Position numbers and translations under genes: made by a program
Source: Bradyrhizobium sp. ORS 285
Lineage (GTDB): Bacteria > Pseudomonadota > Alphaproteobacteria > Rhizobiales > Xanthobacteraceae
Assembly: GCF_900176205.1 (NCBI RefSeq)
Contig: NZ_LT859959.1
Location: 558,001-622,000, forward strand
DNA: 64,000 bases
Direction: 5' to 3'
Notes under the pieces: generated by a model
Told to the model about the DNA's origin: nothing
Database searches by the model: none
Seen by the model: the letters and a program-made list of their open reading frames with translations, nothing else
Shown here: positions 45,260 to 53,938 of the stretch, piece by piece
How positions within the stretch are numbered: position 1 is the stretch's first letter
Layout: every line of letters starts with the position of its first letter

Positions 45260-45919
45260 TCAGCTGCGGCGCGCGAAGATGTTGGTGTTGGTCGACGCGA
45301 CGCTCTGGCCCGGCGGCAGCACGACCACGGTCGAGCCGAGCTGGACGTGGCTGTAGAGATCGGCGACGTCGGTGTTGGTCATGCGGATGCAGCCCGACGA
45401 GATCGCCTGGCCGATATATTCGGGCTGGTTGGTGCCGTGGATGCGGTACAGCGTGTCCTTGTTGCCTTCGTAGAGATAGATCGCGCGGGCGCCGAGCGGA
45501 TTGGCCGGGCCACCGGCGACGCGCTTCGGATAGGGCCCGAGGCGCGCCTGGATATCGGCCGTGGGAACCCAGTCCGGCCACTCGGCGAGCTTGCCGACGG
45601 TCGCGACGCCGGAGAACGCCATCGCCTCCTCGCCGACGGCCACGCCATAGCGGATCGCCTTGCGGTCGGGCAGGACGTAGTAGAGCAGGCGCGCATCGGT
45701 ATCGACGACGATGGTGCCCGGCTGTTCCTGCCTGGTGTACTCGACAATGTGACGCTGGAACTGCTGCGGGATCTGCGCTTCGGCATAAGGCGCGCGGGCC
45801 AGCAGCTGGCGGTCGCGCGGCGTCAGGGCGGCATCCGTCGTCGGCGACAGCGTCGCTTCCATGCAGCCGGCCAGCATGAACGTTGCGGCCAGCGATAGCG
45901 CGACCCCCAGTCTCGACAT
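45260..45919 (-). CDS. L,D-transpeptidase lipoprotein (YkuD domain)
   Basis: 219 residues. The lipobox MLAGC (residues 15-19) marks an outer-membrane or inner-membrane lipoprotein. The catalytic motif uses H161 in HGTNQP and C177 in SSGCIRM. The core is a paralogue of the secreted enzyme at 14554-15297. It cross-links peptidoglycan or anchors proteins at the envelope. No EcfG promoter was found upstream, in contrast to the paralogue. Confidence 0.92.
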   Translation of the reverse strand: MSRLGVALSLAATFMLAGCMEATLSPTTDAALTPRDRQLLARAPYAEAQIPQQFQRHIVEYTRQEQPGTIVVDTDARLLYYVLPDRKAIRYGVAVGEEAMAFSGVATVGKLAEWPDWVPTADIQARLGPYPKRVAGGPANPLGARAIYLYEGNKDTLYRIHGTNQPEYIGQAISSGCIRMTNTDVADLYSHVQLGSTVVVLPPGQSVASTNTNIFARRS

Positions 45920-46094
45920 TTCATTCTCCCCCAGCGCACGGTCAAATCATGTGCCCGGAGGATCGCGCCAATATCATGGCGTTGCACCCAACACTTGCGT
46001 GATCGGCGCGCGCGAGAGGATCGGGGCGTGCGCTGCTCTCAGTTCCGTCAAGGCGAGGACAAGATGACGCAACAGATGCGTCAACATGGCTCCC

Positions 46095-47471
46095 TCAACG
46101 TGCCTTGCCGAAGGCGAGGACATGCAGTCCGAGCCGCTGCTTGACGATGCGAAACAGCAGCACGGTTTCGAACACCAGGGACAGCGAGGTGGCGGCAGCG
46201 GCGCCATGGCCGCCGAAATGCGGCACCAGCATGATGCACAGCACGAGGTTCATCACGAACGCGGCGGCATACGCCATCGCGCAGGCGCGCTGCTGGCCGA
46301 GCATGTTCAGGAGCCGCTCGACCGGGCCGATCGCCGCGCGCACCACGAGGCCGATGGCTGCGATGAACATGATGTCGTAGCCCGCGGTGAACTGTGCGCC
46401 GAACAGCCAGAGCAGCGGCTTGCCGAGCGCGAGCAGCACCAGCGTCGCGGCGAGCGAGGGCCAGAACGTCCATTTGATCGCGTAGGCGACATAGGCCGAC
46501 AGCCGCGCCTTGTCGCCGAGCGCATGATATTCGGCGAAGCGATGCGCCGTCGTCGCCGACATCGCGTAGTGAATGAACGAGACAAGCGCCAGCGTCTTCA
46601 CCACGGCAAAGTAGATACCGACCTCTTCGGAGGAGCGGAACTGCTGCAGCACCAGCACGTCGGTGTAGGACAGCAGCAGATAGAAGCTCTCGACCAGCAG
46701 GATCGGCAGCGAGATCGCGAGCCAGCCCCGGACGTCGTACTGCTTCGGTCCGCTCTCGATGTGACGATCGAGCCTGCGGTTCAGTACCAGCATCTGGCCC
46801 AGCATCGCGATCCACACCGCGGCGGCGCTCGCCGCCATCGCGGCGGTGGCGCCGAGATCGAAGCCGAGCACGAAGGCGCCGGCGGTGAAGCCGATGATCA
46901 GGGATTGCCGGATGATGAATTGCGGCATCAGGCCGAGGCTCATCCAGTCGTGCGAGCGCGCGATGCCGTCCTGGGTGTTGGCGACGACGAAGGCCGGCAG
47001 CGTCAGACAGCCGATATAAAGCGGCATGCGCTCGCTTGCATCGATCCACGGCGAGAGCAGGGCGATCAGGCCGGCGAGAAGCAGCGCGGCGATGGTGGAG
47101 GTCGCGAGCGTCAGCCAGCGGCCGCCGGAGAGGAAGCCGCGCAGCAGCGCGGGCTGGCCCGACGTGCGGTAGTCCGGGATGATCTTCTGCGCCGACGACG
47201 CAATGCCGAAATCCAGCATGCTGCCGAGCAGCAGCACCCAGGTCCAGACATAGACGTAGGTGCCGTAATCCGAGCCGCCCATCCAGCGCGCGAGCAGGAT
47301 CTGGCTGAGATAAGCGAGCCCGGCGCTGAGCACGCGGATGAGGAAGATGGTGCCGGCCAGCCGCCGCGTCAGCGAGGCCTCGCCGCTGCCGCCGAGCGCG
47401 GCCAGGCGCGCCTTCAGCCGCGCTGCGAGGCGCGTCGATGTCGTGTCGTTGCGGGCGTCGATCACGGCCAC
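46095..47471 (-). CDS. Polysaccharide/lipid-linked oligosaccharide flippase (Wzx-like)
   Basis: 458 residues from a GTG at 47471. Twelve or more hydrophobic segments are spread along the chain, starting IFLIRVLSAGLAYLSQILLARWMG, the classic opening of the MOP-superfamily polysaccharide exporters. A long basic N-terminus (about 38 residues) precedes. It would flip undecaprenyl-linked sugars across the inner membrane. No glycosyltransferase or polymerase genes lie adjacent, so the polymer is unknown. Confidence 0.86.
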   Translation of the reverse strand: MAVIDARNDTTSTRLAARLKARLAALGGSGEASLTRRLAGTIFLIRVLSAGLAYLSQILLARWMGGSDYGTYVYVWTWVLLLGSMLDFGIASSAQKIIPDYRTSGQPALLRGFLSGGRWLTLATSTIAALLLAGLIALLSPWIDASERMPLYIGCLTLPAFVVANTQDGIARSHDWMSLGLMPQFIIRQSLIIGFTAGAFVLGFDLGATAAMAASAAAVWIAMLGQMLVLNRRLDRHIESGPKQYDVRGWLAISLPILLVESFYLLLSYTDVLVLQQFRSSEEVGIYFAVVKTLALVSFIHYAMSATTAHRFAEYHALGDKARLSAYVAYAIKWTFWPSLAATLVLLALGKPLLWLFGAQFTAGYDIMFIAAIGLVVRAAIGPVERLLNMLGQQRACAMAYAAAFVMNLVLCIMLVPHFGGHGAAAATSLSLVFETVLLFRIVKQRLGLHVLAFGKAR

Positions 47472-47565
47472 GGCAGAGGCTCCACGGCCGCGCGGATCGC
47501 GGCTGAGGATCCTCTCCTATCAACGCATCGTTAAGAATCGGTTGGACAGGCGCTAAGTGACGGCG

Positions 47566-48405
47566 TCACGGCAGGTTGACGTTGAACTCGTAGGCTTTGT
47601 CCGGTCCGACGACCGTGAGCTTCAGCGCCGCGCCGTCCGGCTTGACGCCGGGCGGTACGCCGTCGAGCTCGAACGCGAAGCGCTTGATGCCGGGCGTGCC
47701 GCTGTCGCGTGCGGTCGGGATCGGCAGCGCCCAGTCCGGCGTCGGCCCCTCGACATAGAGGTGCACGCCGTGCGGATCGGCAACGGCGACATCGACGATG
47801 ACGTCCTTCTTGCCGTCGCGCTTGACGTCGCGGATCGTCAGCGGATTGCCGTCGCCGACATTGACCGGCTTCGGCACCGTGTCGAGCGCCGCCGACAGCG
47901 CGGTGTCCTCGGTGCTGGCGACGCTGGTGAAGGCGAGCTCGGCCTTCGCGTCCACCGGGATGCAGATCTTCTCGCAGACCGCGTAGCTGATGTCGGCGCG
48001 CAAGGTCACCGGCTTGTCGACGCTCTTGGCGACGATGCGCAGCGGCAGCACGACCTGGTCGTGATAGCCGAGCGAATGGCCGCCGGCGCCGTCGTCGAAT
48101 TTGGTCGGCGCCGGCCATAGAACCGTCACCGCTTCGACGTTCTCCGACTTGGAAAAGTCGAACCGCGGCGGCACGCCGGAATCGCCGGGCGTGCGCCAAT
48201 AGGTCTTCCATCCCGGCTGCAGCTGAAACGCGATGCCGCCGAGCATCACCGGCCCACTGCGCGAGCCCGCGAGCAGGCGCACTGCGGAGTGGCTGTCACG
48301 CTGCCAGGGCGAGGAGTCCTGCGCCCGTGCGCCGGACACGAGGCAGGACGATATGAGGGCGACGGCGAACAGTGTGGCGGAGTGATGAGGAACCAAGGCG
48401 GACAT
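47566..48405 (-). CDS. Exported DsbD N-terminal (DsbC-type) domain protein
   Basis: 279 residues with a signal peptide (about 1-28, SCLVSGARAQ). It matches the N-terminal domain of thiol:disulfide interchange protein DsbD: AFQLQPGWKTYWRTPGDSGVPP and ADISYAVCEKICIPVDAKAEL, where C-x3-C is the redox pair. The membrane and thioredoxin parts of full DsbD are absent, so it works as a separate periplasmic protein. It is divergent from yqgE; such a pairing is usual in this group, as I recall. Confidence 0.86.
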   Translation of the reverse strand: MSALVPHHSATLFAVALISSCLVSGARAQDSSPWQRDSHSAVRLLAGSRSGPVMLGGIAFQLQPGWKTYWRTPGDSGVPPRFDFSKSENVEAVTVLWPAPTKFDDGAGGHSLGYHDQVVLPLRIVAKSVDKPVTLRADISYAVCEKICIPVDAKAELAFTSVASTEDTALSAALDTVPKPVNVGDGNPLTIRDVKRDGKKDVIVDVAVADPHGVHLYVEGPTPDWALPIPTARDSGTPGIKRFAFELDGVPPGVKPDGAALKLTVVGPDKAYEFNVNLP

Positions 48406-48542
48406 GAGACGTCTTTAGAGTGCTGTTCAGGCGCAAACCATTGAATTGCTTGTGAGGCGGATTTCGTCGCGGGGACCTGAACCTTGATTGACAGATGCGC
48501 ATCCCAATATCAGGATATCAACGATCATGAGAGTCCTCGCGG

Positions 48543-49193
48543 ATGAATCCTGAAGCAAAAAGGCTGGGCGACATTCGCCGCAAGGTAACGGGGATCGGCG
48601 ATCACGCCTCTCACGGCGGCTACCTCGACGGCCAGCTGCTGGTTGCGATGCCAGTGATGGGCGATTCCCGCTTCGAGCGATCCGTGATTTATCTGTGCGC
48701 GCACTCGGCCGAGGGCGCCATGGGTATCATGGTGAACCGCCCGGCGGGCAGCATCGATTTCCCGCAGCTCCTGATGCAACTCAATATCATCGAGAAGGGC
48801 AATCAGATCAGCCTGCCCGACAGCGCCGAAACCATGAAGGTGCTGAGCGGCGGCCCGGTCGATACCGGCCGCGGCTTCGTGCTGCATTCGAGCGACTACT
48901 TCATCGCCAATGCCACGTTGAAGATCAATGATGGCGTCTGCCTGACGACGACCATCGACATTCTCAAGGCGATCGCCAAGGGCAATGGTCCGAAGCACGC
49001 CATCCTCGCGCTCGGCTATGCCGGCTGGCGCGCCGGCCAGCTCGAGGAGGAGATCCAGGACAATGGCTGGCTGCATTGCGACGCCGATCCGGACCTGATC
49101 TTCGGCGACAATGTCGAGAACAAATACGACCTCGCGCTGCGCAAGATCGGCATCGATCCGGGCATGCTGTCCAACGCCGCAGGGCATGCTTAA
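48543..49193 (+). CDS. yqgE: YqgE/AlgH family protein
   Basis: 216 residues. After about 25 extra residues the family core starts [58 protein letters not shown] and [19 protein letters not shown] are further hallmarks. The fold is known but the role is not; an involvement in exopolysaccharide control (AlgH) or redox proteins has been proposed for relatives. The start at 48543 lies four codons after a possible alternative. Confidence 0.95.
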   Translation: MNPEAKRLGDIRRKVTGIGDHASHGGYLDGQLLVAMPVMGDSRFERSVIYLCAHSAEGAMGIMVNRPAGSIDFPQLLMQLNIIEKGNQISLPDSAETMKVLSGGPVDTGRGFVLHSSDYFIANATLKINDGVCLTTTIDILKAIAKGNGPKHAILALGYAGWRAGQLEEEIQDNGWLHCDADPDLIFGDNVENKYDLALRKIGIDPGMLSNAAGHA

Positions 49194-49286
49194 GCGGCAG
49201 CGTTTCTGCTCCTGCTGCCCTTCCGAGATCGCAGCAAGATTTTGCAAGATCGCAGCAAGGTTGCGAAAACTCGGTCGTACCCCCGG

Positions 49287-49430
49287 GTCGTCCCGGCTCG
49301 GGGGCCGGGACGACACCGGTGTTGTTGAGCTCGACCTACAAACATCTCTCCATGATGCTCGAAATAGCAGAGTCCCCGCGGAGACTCTGGATTGCTTCGT
49401 CGCTTCGCTCCTCGCAATGACGGCCTCTGC
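49287..49430. repeat. Two repeat fragments downstream of yqgE
   Basis: A perfect 11-bp hairpin GTCGTCCCGGC...GCCGGGACGAC lies at 49287-49314; it resembles the core of the 23758 and 41620 elements. A REP-like arm ending TCCTCGCAATGACG lies at 49386-49422, sharing sequence with 23039-23123. Just upstream GATCGCAGCAAG occurs twice (49227 and 49248). No gene is seen in 49194-49448. Confidence 0.7.
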
Positions 49431-49448
49431 TGATAGCCGCGGTGGAAG

Positions 49449-50336
49449 CTACTCCGCCGCCTGCTGCGCCACGGTCGACTCGGTGCCGGCCACCGTCGCG
49501 CGGCGCATGTCGCGGGGCTGCGACTGATCGTAGCGGCGGACGCGGTGCATGGTCTGGCGATTGTCCCACATGATCAGATCGTGCAGCCGCCATTTGTGCA
49601 CATAGACGAACTCGGGCTGGGTGGCGTGCTCGGTGAGGTCGCGCATCAGCAAACGTCCTTCGGGCATGCTCATGCCGACGACGGCGCCGGCATGCGACGA
49701 CAGATACAGCGACTTGCGGCCGTGCGCGGGATGCGTTCGCACCAGGCGCTGCAGCACCGGCTTGAACATCGCCTTTTCCTCCTCGGTGTAGTCGAGGAAG
49801 CCGAGCGAGCCGCGTGAATACATCAGCGAATGTTCGCAAACGAGATTGTCGATCTCGGCCTTGGTGTCCTGATCCAGCGCATCATAGGCGGCGCGCATGT
49901 CGGCGAACTCGGTGTTGCCGCCCTTCGGATTGACGATGCGCGCCGAGAGAATCGAGTACTTCGCCGGGATCGGGCGGAACGAGCTGTCGGAATGCCACAG
50001 GCAGTTGCCGAGATTGAACAGATGCGTGCGGTGATCCGGCGGCAGCGGCTTGCCGTCCTTGCCGAGATTGGACACGTCGTTCAGTCCGGTGGTGAGGCGA
50101 TAATCCTCCTTCTTGGTCACCGTGCCGCCGCGCGCCTGCTCGCGCTCGCCGAAGTTCAGCGCGAAAGCGAGCTGCTGCTCGTCGGTGATGTCCTGATCAT
50201 GGACCACCAGCACCGCGTAGCGATCGATCGCGGCCTGCAGCTCTGCGACCTCGTCGCGCGCAAGAGGCTTGCGCAGGTCGATGCCTGAGACTTCGCCGAC
50301 GAAATGGGGATGAAGCTGCCGGATGGCGATTGCCAT
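49449..50336 (-). CDS. TauD/TfdA family Fe(II)/2-oxoglutarate dioxygenase
   Basis: 295 residues from the ATG at 50336, which has AAGGAGGACGCC upstream; the frame runs on to 50420. The facial triad is H-x-D in LWHSDSSF and a distal His in DNRQTMHRVRRY, and the following Arg binds 2-oxoglutarate. The N-terminus (HFVGEVSGIDLRKPL) is typical. The substrate cannot be told: taurine, 2,4-D-type ethers and alkylsulfates are all handled by this family. The gene stands alone. Confidence 0.92.
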   Translation of the reverse strand: MAIAIRQLHPHFVGEVSGIDLRKPLARDEVAELQAAIDRYAVLVVHDQDITDEQQLAFALNFGEREQARGGTVTKKEDYRLTTGLNDVSNLGKDGKPLPPDHRTHLFNLGNCLWHSDSSFRPIPAKYSILSARIVNPKGGNTEFADMRAAYDALDQDTKAEIDNLVCEHSLMYSRGSLGFLDYTEEEKAMFKPVLQRLVRTHPAHGRKSLYLSSHAGAVVGMSMPEGRLLMRDLTEHATQPEFVYVHKWRLHDLIMWDNRQTMHRVRRYDQSQPRDMRRATVAGTESTVAQQAAE

Positions 50337-50471
50337 GGCGTCCTCCTTGCGTGTCCTCATCATGGCGGACTCGTGCCCGCTTCTGATCCGAGAGGCTACG
50401 CCCGCGCGCTGCGAAGTCAACGCGAAGCGCGGAGGGCGACGCGCACGGCTGTCATGCCCGCCCGGCAGACA

Positions 50472-51251
50472 TCACGCATTGCGCGCCATCAGCCCGCCGT
50501 CGACAGGGATCACGGCGCCGGTGATGAACGACGCGGCCGGCAGGCACAGGCTCAAGGTGATGTGCGCCACTTCCTCCGGATCGCCATAGCGTCCGAGCGC
50601 GGTGCGGCGCCTGGCGTAGATCGCCTTCTGCTCGTCGGGAATGCGCGCGGTCATCGCGGTCGTGATCGGCCCGGGGCAGATGCAATTGACGGTGATGCTG
50701 TCGCGTCCGAGCTCGACGGCGAGCGAGCGCGTCAGGCCGGTCACGCCCGCTTTCGCCGCCGAATAGGCGCTGTGCAGCGCAGTGGCGCCGAGCGCCTCGG
50801 TCGAGGCGATGTTCACGATGCGCGGGCTGTTCGACCGGCGCAGATGCGGCAGCGCGGCGCGGATGACGCGCTGCTGCGCTGTCAGCATCACGGCGATGCC
50901 CTTCGCCCAGGATTCGTCATAGGCCTCGTCGTCGATTGCCAGGCGCACCGAGATGCCGGCATTGTTGACGATGATGTCGAGGCCATCGAAATGCGCCGCG
51001 GCCTCGTTCACGACGGTGCTGATCGCCTGGGGATCCGTCAGGTCGAGCCGCCAGGCGCGGGCAGTTCCGCCGGATGCTGCGATCTCGGCGGCGACAGCGT
51101 GCGCGCCGCTCTCGTCGATATCCGTGACGGCCACCCGCGCGCCATCATCGGCGAACACCCGCGCGGTCGCGCGGCCCATCCCGGAGGCCGCACCCGTGAT
51201 CAGCACGGTCGATCCCCGGACCGTTCGACTGAGTTGTCGATGTTCATGCAT
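50472..51251 (-). CDS. Short-chain dehydrogenase/reductase
   Basis: 259 residues. It has TGAASGMG cofactor loop near residue 20, DIDES acid switch suggesting NAD(H), NNAGISV, and the catalytic YSAAKAG. The C-terminus GAVIPVDGGLMARNA is typical of classical SDRs of the FabG-like subgroup. The substrate is unknown. It is divergently transcribed from the PQQ-type sugar dehydrogenase. Confidence 0.9.
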   Translation of the reverse strand: MHEHRQLSRTVRGSTVLITGAASGMGRATARVFADDGARVAVTDIDESGAHAVAAEIAASGGTARAWRLDLTDPQAISTVVNEAAAHFDGLDIIVNNAGISVRLAIDDEAYDESWAKGIAVMLTAQQRVIRAALPHLRRSNSPRIVNIASTEALGATALHSAYSAAKAGVTGLTRSLAVELGRDSITVNCICPGPITTAMTARIPDEQKAIYARRRTALGRYGDPEEVAHITLSLCLPAASFITGAVIPVDGGLMARNA

Positions 51252-51387
51252 ATTTGCGGCTCACGGAAAAATGCACATCGTCGCTGCTCTCCAGCGATTA
51301 TCACCAATCAGACGCATTTGGTCAGCACCGATCTGGCCTGGCCGCGTTCACGTTGCTGACGTGATGGACTAACGAACCGGAGTGATC

Positions 51388-52527
51388 ATGGTGCTCAAGA
51401 CAGTCATCGGCCTGGTTTTGGCTGCGGGATTGTTTGCTGCCGACGCCGCAGGCGCCGACAGCATCAACGCCGGCGGTCGGAAGGCAAGTGCCGTTCAGCC
51501 CTTCGATGCCAAGACGGTGGCCGAGTTCGACACGCCCTGGGCGATCGCGTTCCTCCCGGATGGGCGGATGCTGATCACGGAGAAGCCGGGCCGGATCTTC
51601 GTCGCCACCCAGAGCGGGCAGAAGACGGAGGTCGGCAACGTTCCCGCGGTTGCCGCGCGCGGACAGAACGGCCTCCTGGACATCGCGGTTGCGCCGGACT
51701 TCACGACGTCGTCGCAGGTCTACATCAGCTACACCGAGCCGAATGCCGACGGCAGCCGCCTCGCTCTCGCCCGTGCCGTTTTGTCGCTGGCAGACGGCCG
51801 CGCCGGCCTGACAAATCTCTCCGTCATCTGGCGTCAGACGCCGGCGGGAGGCGGTGGCCAGCCCGGCGGCATCATCGCGTTCGATCCGCAGGGAACGCAT
51901 TTGTTCCTGACGGTGGGCGACCGCATGCAGCCGACCAGCGCACAGGATCCACGCCAGGCGCGCGGCAAGGTACTACGGCTCAATCTCGACGGCTCGACGC
52001 CATCAGACAATCCGATGGCCGAGGACAAGGGCGTGCCGGCGCAGACCTGGACCACCGGCCACCGCAATCCCTATGGCCTCGCCTTCGCGCCGGACGGCAA
52101 GCTCTGGCTGCACGAGATGGGCCCGCGCGGCGGTGACGAGCTCAACCTGATCGAGCCGGGCAAGAACTACGGCTGGCCGCTGGTCTCGAACGGCGACAAT
52201 TACGACGGCACGCCGATTCCGCGCCATGCGACGCGCCCCGATCTTGCGGCGCCGCTGCTCTACTGGGATCCGGTGATCGCGCCGGCCGGTCTCGCCTTCT
52301 ATGACGGTGCGATGTTTCCGCAATGGAAGGGATCGGCGCTGATCGGCGGCCTCCGGGCTCAGGCGCTGGTGCGGGTGGCGTTTCGCGCCGATGGCCAGCC
52401 CGACGAGGCGGAGCGCTGGGATATGGGCGAGCGCATCCGCGATGTCGCGGTGGCGCCGGATGGCGCGGTCTGGATCATCGAGGACGACTCGCCGGGCCGG
52501 CTCAGGCGGCTGACGCCGGCGAAGTAG
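51388..52527 (+). CDS. PQQ-dependent sugar dehydrogenase (soluble aldose dehydrogenase family)
   Basis: 379 residues from the ATG at 51388 (CGGAG upstream); a GTG two codons earlier is in frame. Signal peptide about 1-23 (LVLAAGLFAADAAGA). The six-bladed beta-propeller motifs of the YliI/sGDH family are present: DTPWAIAFLPDGRMLITEKPGRI, HRNPYGLAFAPDGKLWLHEMGPRGGDEL, NYGWP and a C-terminal VAVAPDGAVWIIEDDSPGRL. It would oxidise aldoses in the periplasm with PQQ. No PQQ biosynthesis genes are near. Confidence 0.92.
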   Translation: MVLKTVIGLVLAAGLFAADAAGADSINAGGRKASAVQPFDAKTVAEFDTPWAIAFLPDGRMLITEKPGRIFVATQSGQKTEVGNVPAVAARGQNGLLDIAVAPDFTTSSQVYISYTEPNADGSRLALARAVLSLADGRAGLTNLSVIWRQTPAGGGGQPGGIIAFDPQGTHLFLTVGDRMQPTSAQDPRQARGKVLRLNLDGSTPSDNPMAEDKGVPAQTWTTGHRNPYGLAFAPDGKLWLHEMGPRGGDELNLIEPGKNYGWPLVSNGDNYDGTPIPRHATRPDLAAPLLYWDPVIAPAGLAFYDGAMFPQWKGSALIGGLRAQALVRVAFRADGQPDEAERWDMGERIRDVAVAPDGAVWIIEDDSPGRLRRLTPAK

Positions 52528-52649
52528 GCTCCCGTCGCGTTCGCCGCGCTGACCTGCCGTCACGTTGACAGCACCACCGCCGCTCTCCACACATGGCGAA
52601 ACCCGTGGCGTAAGCCGTGGCGAACAAACAACAAGGGGAGAGCAGGGAG

Positions 52650-53384
52650 ATGAACGCGCTCGATTTCTCAGGGCGGCAGGTGCTGGTGATCGGTGGATCC
52701 AGCGGCATCGGCAACGGCATCGCGCAGGCGTTTCGCGCGCAGGGCGCTCGGGTCGCGATCTGCGGCACGCGCGCCAGTGCGGCCGATTATCGCGCCGAGG
52801 ACGGCTCCGATCTCGAGGGGCTCGACTATCATCAGCTCGACGTCAGCAACGCCGCCGCGATCGAGGCGTTCGCGCCGCGCTTCGACCGGCTCGACGTGCT
52901 GGTGCTGGCGCAGGGCGCGGTGCTGTATCGGCGCGGTGAGTTCGCGATGGACGGCTTCCGCAAGGTGCTGGAGGTCAACCTCATCAGCCTGATGGCCTGT
53001 GCGACCAAGTTTCACAGCCTGCTGAGCGAGGCCAAGGGCGCGCTGATCATCGTGTCGTCGACCGCGGCCTATCATTCGACCATGGGCAATCCCGCCTACA
53101 ATGCGTCCAAGACCGGAGCGGTGGGGCTGACGCGAACGCTGGCTGAGGCGTGGGCCGCGGACGGCATCCGCGTCAACGGCATCGCGCCGGGCCTCGTCGA
53201 TACCAAGATGACCAAGGTGACGACAGCCAACCCGCAGCGTCTCGAAGGCGCCCTGCAGCGCATTCCGCTGAAGCGGCTCGGCACGCCGCAGGACATGGCC
53301 GGCGCGGCGCTGTTCCTCGCCTCGCCGCTGGCCTCCTACATCATCGGGCAGACCCTCGTCGTCGATGGCGGCCTGATTTTGTAG
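52650..53384 (+). CDS. Short-chain dehydrogenase/reductase
   Basis: 244 residues from the ATG at 52650 after GGGAG; the frame opens at 52617. It has IGGSSGIGNGIA cofactor loop, a CGTRAS segment suggesting NADP, and YNASKTG with catalytic Tyr and Lys. The usual NAG motif reads AQGAV, a small deviation. A C-terminal VVDGGLIL ends the fold. The substrate is unknown. It lies just before the CsbD-like gene but that gene has its own promoter. Confidence 0.9.
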   Translation: MNALDFSGRQVLVIGGSSGIGNGIAQAFRAQGARVAICGTRASAADYRAEDGSDLEGLDYHQLDVSNAAAIEAFAPRFDRLDVLVLAQGAVLYRRGEFAMDGFRKVLEVNLISLMACATKFHSLLSEAKGALIIVSSTAAYHSTMGNPAYNASKTGAVGLTRTLAEAWAADGIRVNGIAPGLVDTKMTKVTTANPQRLEGALQRIPLKRLGTPQDMAGAALFLASPLASYIIGQTLVVDGGLIL

Positions 53385-53390
53385 TTCGCC

Positions 53391-53415
53391 GGAACCGTCG
53401 CCGCCCGAGCCGGTT
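53391..53415 (+). promoter_or_regulatory. EcfG-type promoter candidate for the CsbD-like gene
   Basis: GGAAC at 53391-53395, 16 bases, then GGTT at 53412-53415. One base deviates from CGTT. The predicted leader to the ATG at 53460 is about 38 bases, the same geometry as at 20365-20389. Confidence 0.55.
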
Positions 53416-53459
53416 AGCAGAGCGGAAAGCCCGCAAACGCGAGACAAGGAGAGGCGGCA

Positions 53460-53828
53460 ATGGATACGGATCGTTTGACCGGTACGGCGAAGGATGTCGC
53501 AGGCAAGGTCGAGGGCGGCATCGGCGAGATGACCGGCGACAAGAGCACGCAGGCCTCGGGTCGTGCGCGCGAGGCTTCGGGCGTGGTGCAGAACCTGTAC
53601 GGCCAGGCCAAGGACGCTGCCCGCGAGGCCGGCGATGCCGCGATGGACTATGCCAAGGACACGTTCGGTGGCAGCGCCGATAGCCTGCGTGACGGCACCC
53701 AGGCGCTGACCAAGCGGGTGCAGGACAATCCGATGGGCGCGCTGCTCGTGGCCGGCGGCATCGGCTTCATGCTCGCGATGCTGATGCGTCCGTCGAGCCG
53801 GCCGCAGCCGCAGCGCTGGCGCTACTGA
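53460..53828 (+). CDS. CsbD-like stress protein with membrane anchor
   Basis: 122 residues after an AAGGAGAGG site. The N-terminus MDTDRLTGTAKDVAGKVEGGIGEMTGDKSTQASGRAREASG is a CsbD domain, a hydrophilic stress family first known from the Bacillus general stress regulon. The C-terminal 40 residues add VQDNPMGALLVAGGIGFMLAMLMRP, a single anchor resembling that of DUF883 proteins. The combination suggests a membrane-tethered stress protein. Its EcfG-like promoter and following terminator make it a single-gene unit. Confidence 0.87.
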   Translation: MDTDRLTGTAKDVAGKVEGGIGEMTGDKSTQASGRAREASGVVQNLYGQAKDAAREAGDAAMDYAKDTFGGSADSLRDGTQALTKRVQDNPMGALLVAGGIGFMLAMLMRPSSRPQPQRWRY

Positions 53829-53857
53829 GCCCGCGCGCAGACTCGGACTGAACAGAC

Positions 53858-53894
53858 AATCGGCCCGCATTCCCCAGGGGAATGCGGGCCGATT
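53858..53894. terminator. Bidirectional terminator after the CsbD-like gene
   Basis: An 18-bp near-perfect palindrome (53858-53875 with 53877-53894) is flanked by A and T bases. It separates convergent genes. Confidence 0.82.
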
Positions 53895-53938
53895 GGCGTT
53901 GATGGATGGAGCAGATCTCGTTGGTTCTCAAAGCGCGA

